Notes: generated from the letters alone by a model not told the origin. A stretch of 64,000 nt of DNA from Altericroceibacterium indicum (GCF_009828105.1 NZ_WTYQ01000005.1:1-64000), one strand, 5' to 3'. Positions 24,744 through 33,092 are shown, counted from the first letter of the stretch. Numbers and translations: made by a program.

Positions 24744-24765
24744 ACCTATCTACCAATTGATAGGT
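24744..24765. promoter_or_regulatory. Candidate TetR operator
   Basis: Perfect seven-base inverted repeat ACCTATC (24744-24750) and GATAGGT (24759-24765) with an eight-base spacer, between the SDR operon start (24673) and the TetR start (24784). A related half-site, GATAGATAG, lies at about 24692. It is well placed to control both directions. Confidence 0.65.
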
Positions 24766-24783
24766 ATTTTATTTTCTGGAAGG

Positions 24784-25296
24784 ATGGACCAAGTGAGTGA
24801 CACGGTGGACGCGATCATGGATGCCGCGGAGCGTCGTATCAGGGTGGCAGGCTATAGCGGTTTCAGTTTCAGGGAGATTGCTGCGGATGTTGGTGTCAAA
24901 AGTGCCAGCATTCATTATCATTTCCCCACCAAGAGCGCGTTGGCGGCGGCGGTTGCGCATCGTTACAATGCGCGCGTTGTCAAGGCCGCAGACGATGCCA
25001 TTGCTGCCGGACAGGATGTCATTAATGCCTGGAAGTCCGTCTTTCGCAGCGCGCTTGATGATGGTGCGAAAATGTGCCTGTGTGGCTCACTCGGAGCCAC
25101 CGTTGGCGATCTGACGCCGGATGTAGCGCATGAGGTGCGGCAATTCTTCAATGCTGTTATCGCAAGCTTGATTGCTGGTGGGCTTTCTGATGAGCGCGCG
25201 CTCCATGTTCTATCGGCCCTTGAAGGTGCCATTCTGATTGCCAGCGCACAGGGCGATCCGGCGATTTTCGATCGCGCCACCTCGGATCTCGGCTGA
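24784..25296 (+). CDS. TetR/AcrR-family transcriptional regulator
   Basis: 170 residues from ATG 24784, although GGAAGG directly before it would be better spaced for the GTG at 24793. The helix-turn-helix is classic: FSFREIAADVGVKSASIHYH then FPTKSALAAAV. The C-terminal ligand domain includes Cys residues in MCLCGSLGA, in a pattern I have seen in TetR proteins of the electrophile-responsive (NemR/AcuR-like) group, so Cys-based sensing is possible. It is divergent from the five-gene oxidoreductase operon and is probably its repressor. Confidence 0.88.
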   Translation: MDQVSDTVDAIMDAAERRIRVAGYSGFSFREIAADVGVKSASIHYHFPTKSALAAAVAHRYNARVVKAADDAIAAGQDVINAWKSVFRSALDDGAKMCLCGSLGATVGDLTPDVAHEVRQFFNAVIASLIAGGLSDERALHVLSALEGAILIASAQGDPAIFDRATSDLG

Positions 25297-25387
25297 TGCA
25301 CTTACGCGCCCATAGAAGTGAGGGAGTGAAAATTGTTGCGATTTCAGCGAATTTTGCTCCGCTTTCGGCGTAATTTTTAGAGGGCTG

Positions 25388-25430
25388 TAGCGTAGACATA
25401 GTTATCATCTTCACCCGGCGCGGCGCACCA
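25388..25430 (+). repeat. Right copy of 43-base imperfect direct repeat
   Basis: Matches 20669-20711 at 39 of 43 positions in the same orientation. On the minus strand one frame reads W-C-A-A-P-G-E-D-D followed by NYVYA, paralleling the left copy. It lies about 90 bases after the TetR stop, closing the bracketed module. Confidence 0.75.
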
Positions 25431-25988
25431 AAATCTCCAATAAAATCAGTATTATATGGACCTTTCAATCTTCCGCTTTGCACATTGGTCGTCGCCAAAA
25501 TTCACCAGCTTTGGTGTTTCCACCTCCATAAGCCCTTCGATTTCCGCCAGAAACGATCCGTTCGTTTCTCACCACACGAAATTGAGTGTGAGGGGAAAGC
25601 CTTCCCCTGACCGGTAGCCCATAGGTCTCCCGCTACCCCTTCTGCGGGGACACCCCGCAACGCCCCGCTCGGCCCCCCGCGCCGATGGGTAAATCCGCAT
25701 TCGCGGATTTGTGTCTTTCCGTAAGCGTTGAGATCGGGCCAGGTCATTCGCCGTCCCGATCGCGCGTGTTTGCGGCTCTCCCCGTCGGTGCCCTACTGTC
25801 TTCTTCTCCGCCATCGCTCTCGCCGCCACTGCATGGTGAATAATGTAGGGTATTCTCCACAGCATTCGCCGTGCCCACGACCAAAAATCCCAATGACCCC
25901 GCGACTGCTGCTGCGGCTGACCAGGAGAGACAAGGGTGAAATTCTCCCATGCCAATTTGGAAGGGAAGCGCTTCGCTATGAACTGCTA
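25431..25988. other. Intergenic region, probably relic sequence
   Basis: About 560 bases between the right repeat and the promoter of the ArsR-methyltransferase gene. Several overlapping frames of 60-128 codons occur (25502-25747 and 25569-25955 on the minus strand), rich in Arg, Gly and Trp, with no ribosome binding sites and no family resemblance. It looks like eroded mobile-element sequence. Confidence 0.4.
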
Positions 25989-26017
25989 TTGACGCTATAT
26001 TCCTATTTGTGCATATA
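25989..26017 (+). promoter_or_regulatory. Predicted sigma70-type promoter, possibly giving a leaderless mRNA
   Basis: TTGACG at 25989-25994 and CATATA at 26012-26017 with a 17-base spacer. Transcription would start six or seven bases downstream, at or next to the ATG at 26024. There is no Shine-Dalgarno sequence before that ATG, consistent with a leaderless transcript. Confidence 0.45.
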
Positions 26018-26023
26018 CGAATT

Positions 26024-26977
26024 ATGACTCAGGACGCTGTTCTTTTCCAAGCCCTTTCTGACCCAATCCGTATCCGGATTCTCTATCTTCTGCAGGAGAT
26101 GGAGTTATCAGTTGGAGAGCTTGCTCATACGCTTGCGCAGGGGCAGCCGACGATTTCCAAACATCTGAAGGCGCTGATTGACTGCGGCTTGGTTTCTCGG
26201 CGTAAGGAGGGGAACTGGGTTTTCCTGCGTCTCGGAGACGCTTCGCTTGTTGACCCGCTTTTTATCCTACTGAGCCGATGGGCGAACGTGCATGGGCACA
26301 ATCCCTGGCTTGCCGCGGACGCGGCCCGGCTCACGGCGATCAACGCTGAACGCTCTGCTCAGGCAGCAGCCTATTTCGAAGCCCATGCAGCTGAGTGGGA
26401 TCGGCTTCGCGCGCTCCATGTCGCAACCGAGGATGTCGACAAGGCAACCCTCCGGGCGATCGGGGAGCATCAACTGGGCGAAGTTGTCGATATCGGGACG
26501 GGAACGGGGACGATGATCCATCTGCTTGCGGACCGGGCTGATTACATAATCGGAATCGACCGCTCGCCCGAAATGCTACGTTTCGGGCGAGCGAAGCTGT
26601 TGCAGAAGGATGTCACCAACGCCGAACTGCGTCAGGGTGACATGAATGCTCTGGAACTTCCTGCCGGGTCTGCGGACACGGTTATCCTGCATCAGGTATT
26701 GCATTATGCGAATAGGCCGGCGGCTGTGATCGCGGAGGCGGCACGTATTCTCAAACCTAAAGGGAAGATGATCGTCGTCGACGTCGCACCGCATGATAGG
26801 GAAGAGTTGCGCCGCGAACATGCGCATGCCCGGCTCGGATTTGACGATCAGGAAGTTCTCGCATTCATGGCTTCTGCCGATCTGAACGGCAATGTGGTCG
26901 AGCATCTCTCCGGCGGCCCACTGACTGTTACTATTTGGTCGGCAGAGCCCCGGTCAGCCCGATTGCGGGCCGTATAA
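26024..26977 (+). CDS. ArsR-family regulator fused to a SAM-dependent methyltransferase
   Basis: 317 residues from ATG 26024. Residues 1-90 are an ArsR winged helix (FQALSDPIRIRILYLLQ, VGELAHTLAQGQPTISKHLK), without the Cys metal-binding motif of metal sensors. Residues about 130-300 are a class I methyltransferase with motif I VVDIGTGTGTM and a VILHQVLHYA segment. The fusion is known in methionine-related loci, where the methyltransferase domain likely binds SAM or SAH and so reports methyl status rather than acting as an enzyme; that is inference. It is followed by mesX and mesD on the same strand, its probable targets. Confidence 0.85.
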   Translation: MTQDAVLFQALSDPIRIRILYLLQEMELSVGELAHTLAQGQPTISKHLKALIDCGLVSRRKEGNWVFLRLGDASLVDPLFILLSRWANVHGHNPWLAADAARLTAINAERSAQAAAYFEAHAAEWDRLRALHVATEDVDKATLRAIGEHQLGEVVDIGTGTGTMIHLLADRADYIIGIDRSPEMLRFGRAKLLQKDVTNAELRQGDMNALELPAGSADTVILHQVLHYANRPAAVIAEAARILKPKGKMIVVDVAPHDREELRREHAHARLGFDDQEVLAFMASADLNGNVVEHLSGGPLTVTIWSAEPRSARLRAV

Positions 26978-27036
26978 CCATGCCTCTCCAGCCAAACACC
27001 TGTCAGCGCGCCTCCCAGACATCAGGATACCCGGCC

Positions 27037-28023
27037 ATGACCGATAGCGCCTTTACCTTTTCCATAAAGACAACGGCTTTCGATGAGAATTATCGACCAG
27101 CTGAAAATACACGTGTTACGACCAATTTCGCTAATCTGGCGAGGGGGGAATGCCGCAAGGAGAATTTGCGCAATACCTTGCGGATGATCGACAATCGCTT
27201 CAACTCGCTGGCAGATTGGGACAATCCGACAGGGGAGCGTTATTCGGTCGAACTCAAGATCATCTCAGTGGAGATGAACATTGGTGCAGCGGGCAAAAAC
27301 GACTCTTTTCCGCTGATCGAGATGCTTCAGACGCGTATTTTCGACGGCAAGAACAAGGGGTATATTGACGGGATCGTTGGCAATAACTTTTCTTCTTATG
27401 TCCGCGATTATGACTTTAGTGTCCTTTTGCAGAAACACTTTAAGAACCACCCGAATTCTTGCGTGCCGGAAGGTTTTGGTGATCTGCACGGAAACCTGTT
27501 CAAGCTCTTCCTAGATTCTGATGCCTATCGGGATAATTTCAGAAAACGACCTGTGATCTGTTTGAGTGTTTCGAGCAGTAAGACCTATTATCGTACCGGA
27601 AATGAACACCCTCTATTGGGGATTGAATACCGGAATGATGATGTCTCATCGACAGATCAGTATTTTGCCAAAATGGGAATGAAAACCCGCTATTTCATGC
27701 CGCGAAATAGCGTCGCCCCACTGGCCTTTTACCATATCGATGATTTGCTTAGCGATTACACCAATCTTGAACTGGCCAGCACCATCAGCACGATGGAAAC
27801 TTTCCAGAAGATTTACCGGCCGGAGATATACAACGCTAATTCGGCAGCAGCGGAGCAGTATAAGCCTAGCCTCAACTATCATGATTATTCGCTTACTCGC
27901 ATTGTCTATGATCGCGAAGAGCGCAGCAGATTGGCAATCGAGCAAGGGAAGTTTGCTGAAGAACACTTCATCAAACCATATCAGGCCATTCTTGATCAGT
28001 GGTCTGCAAGTTGCGCAGTCTGA
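27037..28023 (+). CDS. mesX: MesX (DUF1852), partner of MesD methionine synthase
   Basis: 328 residues from ATG 27037; the open frame begins at 26935 but that would overlap the previous gene and adds an atypical Pro/Arg-rich stretch. The protein is a DUF1852 member (FTFSIKTTAFDENYRP at the start, TRVTTNFANLARG, FMPRNSVAPLAFYHIDDL). DUF1852 was renamed MesX after genetic work showed MesD-type methionine synthases need it, in an oxygen-dependent way, probably to supply the methyl donor. The adjacent mesD (27 bases downstream) makes the pairing clear. Confidence 0.88.
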   Translation: MTDSAFTFSIKTTAFDENYRPAENTRVTTNFANLARGECRKENLRNTLRMIDNRFNSLADWDNPTGERYSVELKIISVEMNIGAAGKNDSFPLIEMLQTRIFDGKNKGYIDGIVGNNFSSYVRDYDFSVLLQKHFKNHPNSCVPEGFGDLHGNLFKLFLDSDAYRDNFRKRPVICLSVSSSKTYYRTGNEHPLLGIEYRNDDVSSTDQYFAKMGMKTRYFMPRNSVAPLAFYHIDDLLSDYTNLELASTISTMETFQKIYRPEIYNANSAAAEQYKPSLNYHDYSLTRIVYDREERSRLAIEQGKFAEEHFIKPYQAILDQWSASCAV

Positions 28024-28050
28024 TAAGTCGATCTCACGAGGTTCTTCTAC

Positions 28051-29079
28051 ATGAAAACTCTGTTGCCCACTTCGACCGCGGGCAGTTTGCCCAAGCCTTC
28101 ATGGCTCGCACAACCTGAGACGCTCTGGTCGCCGTGGAAACTGAAAGATCAGGAATTGACCGAGGGCAAGCAGGATGCCTTGCGTTTGTCTCTTTATGAT
28201 CAGCTGCAGGCGGGCATCGATATCGTCAGCGATGGCGAGCAAACGCGCCAACATTTTGTGACGACGTTCATCGAGCAGCTCAGTGGGGTTGATTTCGAGA
28301 AACGCGAAACCGTTCGAATACGTGATCGCTATGATGCGAGTGTTCCGAGTGTGGTGAGCGATGTTGATCGTCCGCAGTCGGTATTTGTTGAGGACGCCAA
28401 GTTTCTGCGCCAGCAGACCGATAAGCCGATCAAATGGGCGCTGCCTGGCCCTATGACGATGGTCGATACGCTATATGATGACCATTATCGGAGCCGTGAA
28501 AAGCTCGCCTGGGAGTTTGCCCGGATTCTCAATGAGGAAGCCAGAGAGCTGGAGGCGGCAGGCGTCAATATTATCCAGTTCGATGAGCCGGCATTCAACG
28601 TCTTTTTTGATGAGGTGAATGATTGGGGCATCGCTGCGCTGGAAAGGGCGGCTGAAGGACTCAACTGCGAAACAGCCGTCCACATTTGCTATGGCTATGG
28701 CATCAAGGCCAATACCGATTGGAAGAAGACACTGGGATCGGAATGGAAGCAATATGAGCGTGCTTTCCCGAAGCTGCAGTCATCAAGCATCGATATCATC
28801 TCGCTTGAATGTCACAATTCCCGCGTTCCAATGGAACTGATCGAACTCATCCGAGGGAAAAAGGTAATGGTTGGCGCCATTGATGTGGCAAGCGACACTA
28901 TCGAGACTCCGGAGGCAGTAGCCGATACGCTCCGGATGGCACTCCAATTTGTTGATGCTGAAAAGCTCTACCCTTCGACTAATTGCGGAATGGCGCCCCT
29001 GTCCCGGCGAGTGGCAAGAGGCAAGCTGAATGCTCTGTCCTCTGGCGCGCAGATTATCCGCAAAGAGCTCTTCGGCTGA
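28051..29079 (+). CDS. mesD: MesD, folate-independent-type methionine synthase
   Basis: 342 residues, homologous to the C-terminal catalytic half of MetE and lacking the N-terminal half. Zinc ligands are visible: His and Cys in AVHICYGYG (about residues 209-217), and the last Cys in STNCGMAPLSRR (about 310). The opening LLPTSTAGSLPKPSWL and FDEPAFN are typical of the core-MetE families. It transfers a methyl group to homocysteine to make methionine. MesD proteins act together with MesX. Operon with mesX, and likely controlled by the ArsR-methyltransferase protein. Confidence 0.88.
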   Translation: MKTLLPTSTAGSLPKPSWLAQPETLWSPWKLKDQELTEGKQDALRLSLYDQLQAGIDIVSDGEQTRQHFVTTFIEQLSGVDFEKRETVRIRDRYDASVPSVVSDVDRPQSVFVEDAKFLRQQTDKPIKWALPGPMTMVDTLYDDHYRSREKLAWEFARILNEEARELEAAGVNIIQFDEPAFNVFFDEVNDWGIAALERAAEGLNCETAVHICYGYGIKANTDWKKTLGSEWKQYERAFPKLQSSSIDIISLECHNSRVPMELIELIRGKKVMVGAIDVASDTIETPEAVADTLRMALQFVDAEKLYPSTNCGMAPLSRRVARGKLNALSSGAQIIRKELFG

Positions 29080-29160
29080 CGGATTGCTTGCGGAAGCAAC
29101 CGGCCAGTTGGCATTCGAACCGGGGAGGGAGAAAGTGATCGGGGCGCAGCTTACCTCCGA

Positions 29161-29964
29161 TTAAACCAGATCCGTCCTGCCGGGTGCCCAATAGGCTTTG
29201 GCAATGATCCGATGTGCCGGTACGTCCCATAGTTTCAATCTTTGCCGGAGGCGCTGGACTGTCGAGGTTTTGCCCGTCAGAACGAAAGTGGTAGCGATTG
29301 AAACACATCCGGTCAGGGCTGCTTCCATTTCGTCAAGATGCGCATCGCTGCTGCGTCGGCGCACCAGCGTTGCATTACAGAGCCCAATTTGAGTCATAAC
29401 CTTTTCGCAGCCAGCCACCTTGTCCACTTCAAACTGACATGTCACTGGCCGCTCTGGATATTGGTAGGTCAACGCATAGGCCAGTCCCATCGATGTCTCG
29501 TCACCGAACAAGGCCAGTGGACTGGCAGTGTCACTGACATCCAGAGACGCACACGGCCCGAACAGGTAGCATTCATCACCAGTCGAGAGTGTCCGCAGCC
29601 AATTGCTTCCCGGCCCGTCGCCATGCGCATATCCGAGAATGCAGAACCGCCCGGCTTTGGTGTTCCATTCGATCGGCGTGTAGGTCCGGGTAACAGAGGG
29701 TGATCCCGTTGCGATCTGGATCTTCTGCCCGGCTGTCCACCTGACACCTTTGAGCGCCGCACTCTCAAGCGTCAGAAGCCGGAAGCCAGCGCCCATATCT
29801 TCGCAGGCAACAACGACTGCGCCGATGTTGGTCTGACCGATTGTCAGGCCAGCGGCATCCCAATCGGCCATTATGCTGGCCATACATGCAGCATCAGCGG
29901 CATGTGCGTCCTGATGCAGCTTCCCCAAAAATTTAGCAGCGGCTCCGGTGGGCAATATCGTCAT
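29161..29964 (-). CDS. Siderophore-interacting protein-family flavoprotein
   Basis: 267 residues from ATG 29964 (MTILPTGAAAKFLG). The FAD domain carries SVTRTYTPIEWN (RxYTxR-like, about residues 90-101) and GPGSNWLR, and the C-terminal NAD-binding lobe FGDETSMGLAYAL. These ferredoxin-reductase-fold proteins reduce ferric siderophores in the cytoplasm and release iron. The frame extends to 30114 but that part is antisense to the divergent AraC gene. No TonB receptor for siderophores lies beside it, so the role could be another reductase function. Confidence 0.8.
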   Translation of the reverse strand: MTILPTGAAAKFLGKLHQDAHAADAACMASIMADWDAAGLTIGQTNIGAVVVACEDMGAGFRLLTLESAALKGVRWTAGQKIQIATGSPSVTRTYTPIEWNTKAGRFCILGYAHGDGPGSNWLRTLSTGDECYLFGPCASLDVSDTASPLALFGDETSMGLAYALTYQYPERPVTCQFEVDKVAGCEKVMTQIGLCNATLVRRRSSDAHLDEMEAALTGCVSIATTFVLTGKTSTVQRLRQRLKLWDVPAHRIIAKAYWAPGRTDLV

Positions 29965-30002
29965 CTCTGTATCCTTGCCTGTTCGAGGATCTTCATTTGC
30001 CA

Positions 30003-30368
30003 ATGCCGGTCGATCCGCGCTTGCGTAAGATCGTTGACACCATGATGGCGAACCCCGCCGACCGTGGAACACTGGATAGTTGGGCCAAGCAAGCCGGCAT
30101 GAGCGATCGCACACTCGGGCGGCTTATTACGCAGGAGACTGGTATGAGTTTCGGGCGGTGGCGTCAGCAGCTTTCAGTCGTGTTGGCCGTGAAATGGCTG
30201 GCTGGTGGGGTATCGATCCAGCAAGCTGCGGCGGATCTGGGATATGAGAGCGTACCGAGCTTCGTGACGATGTTTCGCAAGGCGCTTGGTATGTCGCCAG
30301 GCCGATATATGGCCGAACGACAATTCTCCTCAAAAGCTACCAGCGCCGAACCGCAGGACAGAGGTTAG
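30003..30368 (+). CDS. Short AraC-type HTH protein without sensory domain
   Basis: 121 residues from ATG 30003 (a TTG at 29997 is also in frame). The whole protein is the two-helix-turn-helix AraC DNA-binding domain: LDSWAKQAGMSDRTLGRLI, MSFGRWRQQL, then VSIQQAAADLGYESVPSFV and FRKALGMSPGRY. Relatives normally have a cupin-type N-terminal domain of about 140 residues before this; it is missing here, and the divergent flavoprotein gene starts only 38 bases away, so there is no room for it. It may be a truncated gene or a stand-alone regulator of the flavoprotein. Confidence 0.8.
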   Translation: MPVDPRLRKIVDTMMANPADRGTLDSWAKQAGMSDRTLGRLITQETGMSFGRWRQQLSVVLAVKWLAGGVSIQQAAADLGYESVPSFVTMFRKALGMSPGRYMAERQFSSKATSAEPQDRG

Positions 30369-30378
30369 CCCAAAGTCG

Positions 30379-30837
30379 TCATGACTGCGGGCTTTTAGAT
30401 CGGACTTTCAACCGGCCGGTCATTCTGAAACCGTCGCGCATATTGAGGCTGAGAAGAAGCAGGTTGACCGCTCCTGCAATCAGTTCGAGCGCCTGCACGA
30501 GATAGAATGCCGTATCGAACTCTCCCGCCTTAGCCTTCGAGGCCAGGAAGAGTGCGGATGGGATCAGGATGAGCAATCCGTTGGCTGCGATCATAGGCAT
30601 GCGCTTCAGTTTGGTGGCGGCCAGTCCCTTTGTCCGCCCCCTTGCCAGCGAAAAGCCTGTGCCACCAGCGGCAGCAAGAGCGGGAATGAGCAGCAGGAAG
30701 CCCCAAGGGATCGCAGTTTTGACAGTCACGACCGCCGCCTTTGAGCCGATTAGCTCGCTGAGCGTCGTCGAAAGCCAGAAGGCCGCGATCGTCAGGAGCG
30801 CAATCACGCCCGCTACGGGATGGATCAGCTTTTTCAT
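30379..30837 (-). CDS. Four-helix membrane protein, unknown function
   Basis: 152 residues from ATG 30837. Four hydrophobic segments are visible: VAGVIALLTIAAFWLS, PWGFLLLIPALAAAGG, MIAANGLLILIPSALFLA and FYLVQALELIAGAVNLLLL, with basic loops between helices 2 and 3. I recognise no named family, though similar small proteins often sit beside MarR regulators. It is divergent from a marR gene across an 80-base promoter containing a palindrome, so it is the probable target of that regulator. Confidence 0.7.
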   Translation of the reverse strand: MKKLIHPVAGVIALLTIAAFWLSTTLSELIGSKAAVVTVKTAIPWGFLLLIPALAAAGGTGFSLARGRTKGLAATKLKRMPMIAANGLLILIPSALFLASKAKAGEFDTAFYLVQALELIAGAVNLLLLSLNMRDGFRMTGRLKVRSKSPQS

Positions 30838-30881
30838 GGTCACACGTTTTCGTTTGCGATAATGTACCCATGAAGCATAAA

Positions 30882-30897
30882 TGACATTATGATGTCA
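30882..30897. promoter_or_regulatory. Candidate MarR operator
   Basis: Perfect palindrome TGACAT-TATG-ATGTCA, with a related half GTGTCAT at about 30911-30917 directly before the MarR start codon. It sits between the divergent membrane protein and marR genes and could control both. Confidence 0.65.
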
Positions 30898-30917
30898 AGA
30901 TGGTAGATAGGTGTCAT

Positions 30918-31382
30918 ATGGCAAGTCCGCTTGAACAGTCAAAAGCCGAAAGGTTGACCGAACTGATCCTGACCATGTTTCGAACCAACAATGCGACGCT
31001 TGCATGGGGTGACAGGGTCGTGTCACCGCTCGGCCTTACGAGTGCTCGTTGGCAGATTCTGGGGGCAATCGCTCAGGCCGACCGGCATCAGCCGGTAGCA
31101 TGGTTGGCGCGTGATCTTGGAGCCAATCGGCAGAATGTGCAGCGGATCGTCAACGACCTGCAGAAAGAAGGGCTGGTTTCTTTCGAGCCTAACCCGCACC
31201 ATAAACGGGCGCAGCTTGTTGTCCTGACTGGCAAGGGAAAACAGACGTATGAGGCCGCGATCAGCCTCTATAATCCGCTTGTGGAGGCATTGGCGGAGGG
31301 CCTGCCTGTTGAGGATGTTCGCGCAGCACAACGTGTTCTGTCAGCGCTCCATGCGAAGCTCGAAACACTCGTTGATGAATAG
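30918..31382 (+). CDS. MarR-family transcriptional regulator
   Basis: 154 residues from ATG 30918 (MASPLEQSKAERL); the frame opens at 30900. Winged helix with VAWLARDLGANRQNVQRIVN as the recognition region and a wing FEPNPHHKRAQLVVLT, flanked by dimerisation helices. The operator-like palindrome 20 bases upstream suggests autoregulation. The ligand is unknown. Its divergent neighbour is a small membrane protein. Confidence 0.88.
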   Translation: MASPLEQSKAERLTELILTMFRTNNATLAWGDRVVSPLGLTSARWQILGAIAQADRHQPVAWLARDLGANRQNVQRIVNDLQKEGLVSFEPNPHHKRAQLVVLTGKGKQTYEAAISLYNPLVEALAEGLPVEDVRAAQRVLSALHAKLETLVDE

Positions 31383-31562
31383 CGTGATTGCATGTCCGGC
31401 TTGGTCTTAAGGGATATCGTGACGGCGTAGATAAAGCGGCTTGTAACAAGCGCTACTGCGTTGACAGATGTCTACTATGCTCGATTGAGCTGTTCTTGAA
31501 GCTGTCGCCAATGCGAAACAATATTACGTAATAAGGGGTGAACTCAAAGGACGCCAATAAGC

Positions 31563-32840
31563 ATGATTCGGCTCCCCGACCGTTTTATTTATCTTGCTGG
31601 CACCGAATTGTGGGAGCGCTTTGCTCTCCACGGCATTAAGTCACTCCTGACATTGTATCTTGTGCACCAGATCCTCGACAGGTCAGCACCGGACGTCTGG
31701 GGTTTGGCGAAGCTGCGAGATGGGCTTGAAGGGCTTTGGGGACCCCTAAGTGCCAGTGCTTTTGCCTCTCAAATCTATGGTTTCTATGCCGCTTTGACCT
31801 ACTTGGTCCTGCCATTGGGAGGGGCTATAGGAGATGGGCGATTGGGCCGCCGTGCGGCAGTCATTCTGGGCGCGTGCTGTATCGCTCTTGGTGGCGCTTG
31901 TTTGACAGATCAGGCGCTGCTTTTGCCTGCTCTTATAGCCCTGATCCTTGGGAGCGGCCTGTTAAAGGCAAACCTCGCTGCGCAGGTTGGAGAGTTGTTC
32001 CAGACGGATGATACCCGCCGCGGAAAAGCCTTCGCGGCCTATCTTGCATTTTTAAACATTGGTGTCGTGCTTGGGCCGTTGGTGTGTGGTTGGCTGGCCC
32101 AGTCCTGCGGCTGGCGATATGCCTTTGCAGTTGCCGGGCTGGGCATGATGCTGGGCTTGGCAACCTATCTGCGTGTATCGGGGACCACCGGCACTGAACC
32201 TACACGCGAACGCACGGATATTGCATCTGGTGATGTGCCATCGCTGACATATGTGGCCTTGGTCATCTTCATCGTCGTGCTGTGCTTTTGTGCCTATGAG
32301 CAGGTGACGAATTTGTTTCTGGTCTGGATATCGAACAATATCCGGCTGGACGTTGGTGGGTTTCATGTCCCTCCAGCATGGTTCGCAGCAGCGGATGGTG
32401 TCTTTACAATCGCAATGGTGATGGTGACGACACGGATGGGCTGTTTCACAAGGTGGAGTGAGGCTGACCGGCTGGCACTTGGGTCCCTTGCACTGGTTTG
32501 CGGTTATGGCGGCCTGTCCATAGCCACTTGGCTAGAGTTGAGTTCCATTGCGGTACCATTGGCCGTGCTAGCTGTTTTGGACCTTGGTATCGTTTTGGTA
32601 TGGCCTGCTGGCCTGGCGATTGTAACGGCTGCTGCTCCCAAAGGGCGGGCCGGGGCCACGGTTGGCATTTTCTATCTTCATGGCTTCTTTGCTAATCTGG
32701 TGGTCGGTACGATGGGCGTGTTTTACGACCGTATGGCGATTCCGTTGTTCTGGGCGCTGCATGCTGGAATCGCCGTGATTGGCCTGATGCTCGCGCTGCT
32801 TATCTGCGTGCCGATCAAGAGATCGGTACAAGCACGATAG
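31563..32840 (+). CDS. POT-family proton-coupled peptide transporter
   Basis: 425 residues with AAGGA upstream of ATG 31563 and about twelve hydrophobic segments. The first helix has the POT proton-coupling motif ELWERFALHGIKSLL (ExxERFxxxG), and the loop GGAIGDGRLGRRAA is the MFS motif A. The protein lacks the two extra helices of longer POT members. It imports di- or tripeptides with protons. It is the only gene between the MarR pair and the TonB-receptor locus and appears to be a single transcription unit. Confidence 0.85.
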   Translation: MIRLPDRFIYLAGTELWERFALHGIKSLLTLYLVHQILDRSAPDVWGLAKLRDGLEGLWGPLSASAFASQIYGFYAALTYLVLPLGGAIGDGRLGRRAAVILGACCIALGGACLTDQALLLPALIALILGSGLLKANLAAQVGELFQTDDTRRGKAFAAYLAFLNIGVVLGPLVCGWLAQSCGWRYAFAVAGLGMMLGLATYLRVSGTTGTEPTRERTDIASGDVPSLTYVALVIFIVVLCFCAYEQVTNLFLVWISNNIRLDVGGFHVPPAWFAAADGVFTIAMVMVTTRMGCFTRWSEADRLALGSLALVCGYGGLSIATWLELSSIAVPLAVLAVLDLGIVLVWPAGLAIVTAAAPKGRAGATVGIFYLHGFFANLVVGTMGVFYDRMAIPLFWALHAGIAVIGLMLALLICVPIKRSVQAR

Positions 32841-33070
32841 GAATTCCCGCAAGTTTCACGCTCTCACTATAAGAGATGTTGATATTCTGATGGGTTTGTG
32901 CCCGAAAAATCCTATTATTCTAAAAATTCCTCCAAAAATTTCTCATTGTCGCAAAAAGTTCACAGGCCGGGATTAGGGGCAGTGCCGAGGGCAGCCACGG
33001 GGCCTGCGGGACCCAGCCAGCTCAGCAATAAGAATGAAAAACTGAGACATGGTGTGGGGCTCCTGAGCGG

Positions 33071-33092
33071 ATCAGCGAAGCAACTCGCTGAT
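33071..33092 (+). other. Leader hairpin before TonB-dependent receptor gene
   Basis: Perfect eight-base-pair stem ATCAGCGA (33071-33078) with TCGCTGAT (33085-33092) and a six-base loop, ending about 30 bases before the start codon of the receptor gene. It could be an operator dyad or an RNA structure; I saw no Pho-box or Fur-box match nearby. Confidence 0.4.

Noticed and set aside
25388..25430. 43-base repeat as part of tmRNA or a tRNA end
   Set aside because: It ends in CCA-like bases but has no T-arm or tag-coding features, so I keep it only as a direct repeat.
25502..25955. Overlapping minus-strand frames of 81 and 128 codons
   Set aside because: No ribosome binding site or family similarity, and they overlap each other in different frames; treated as relic sequence.
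25300..27036. SAM or SAH riboswitch upstream of the methionine genes
   Set aside because: No conserved riboswitch core or pseudoknot pattern was seen, and the first gene appears leaderless.
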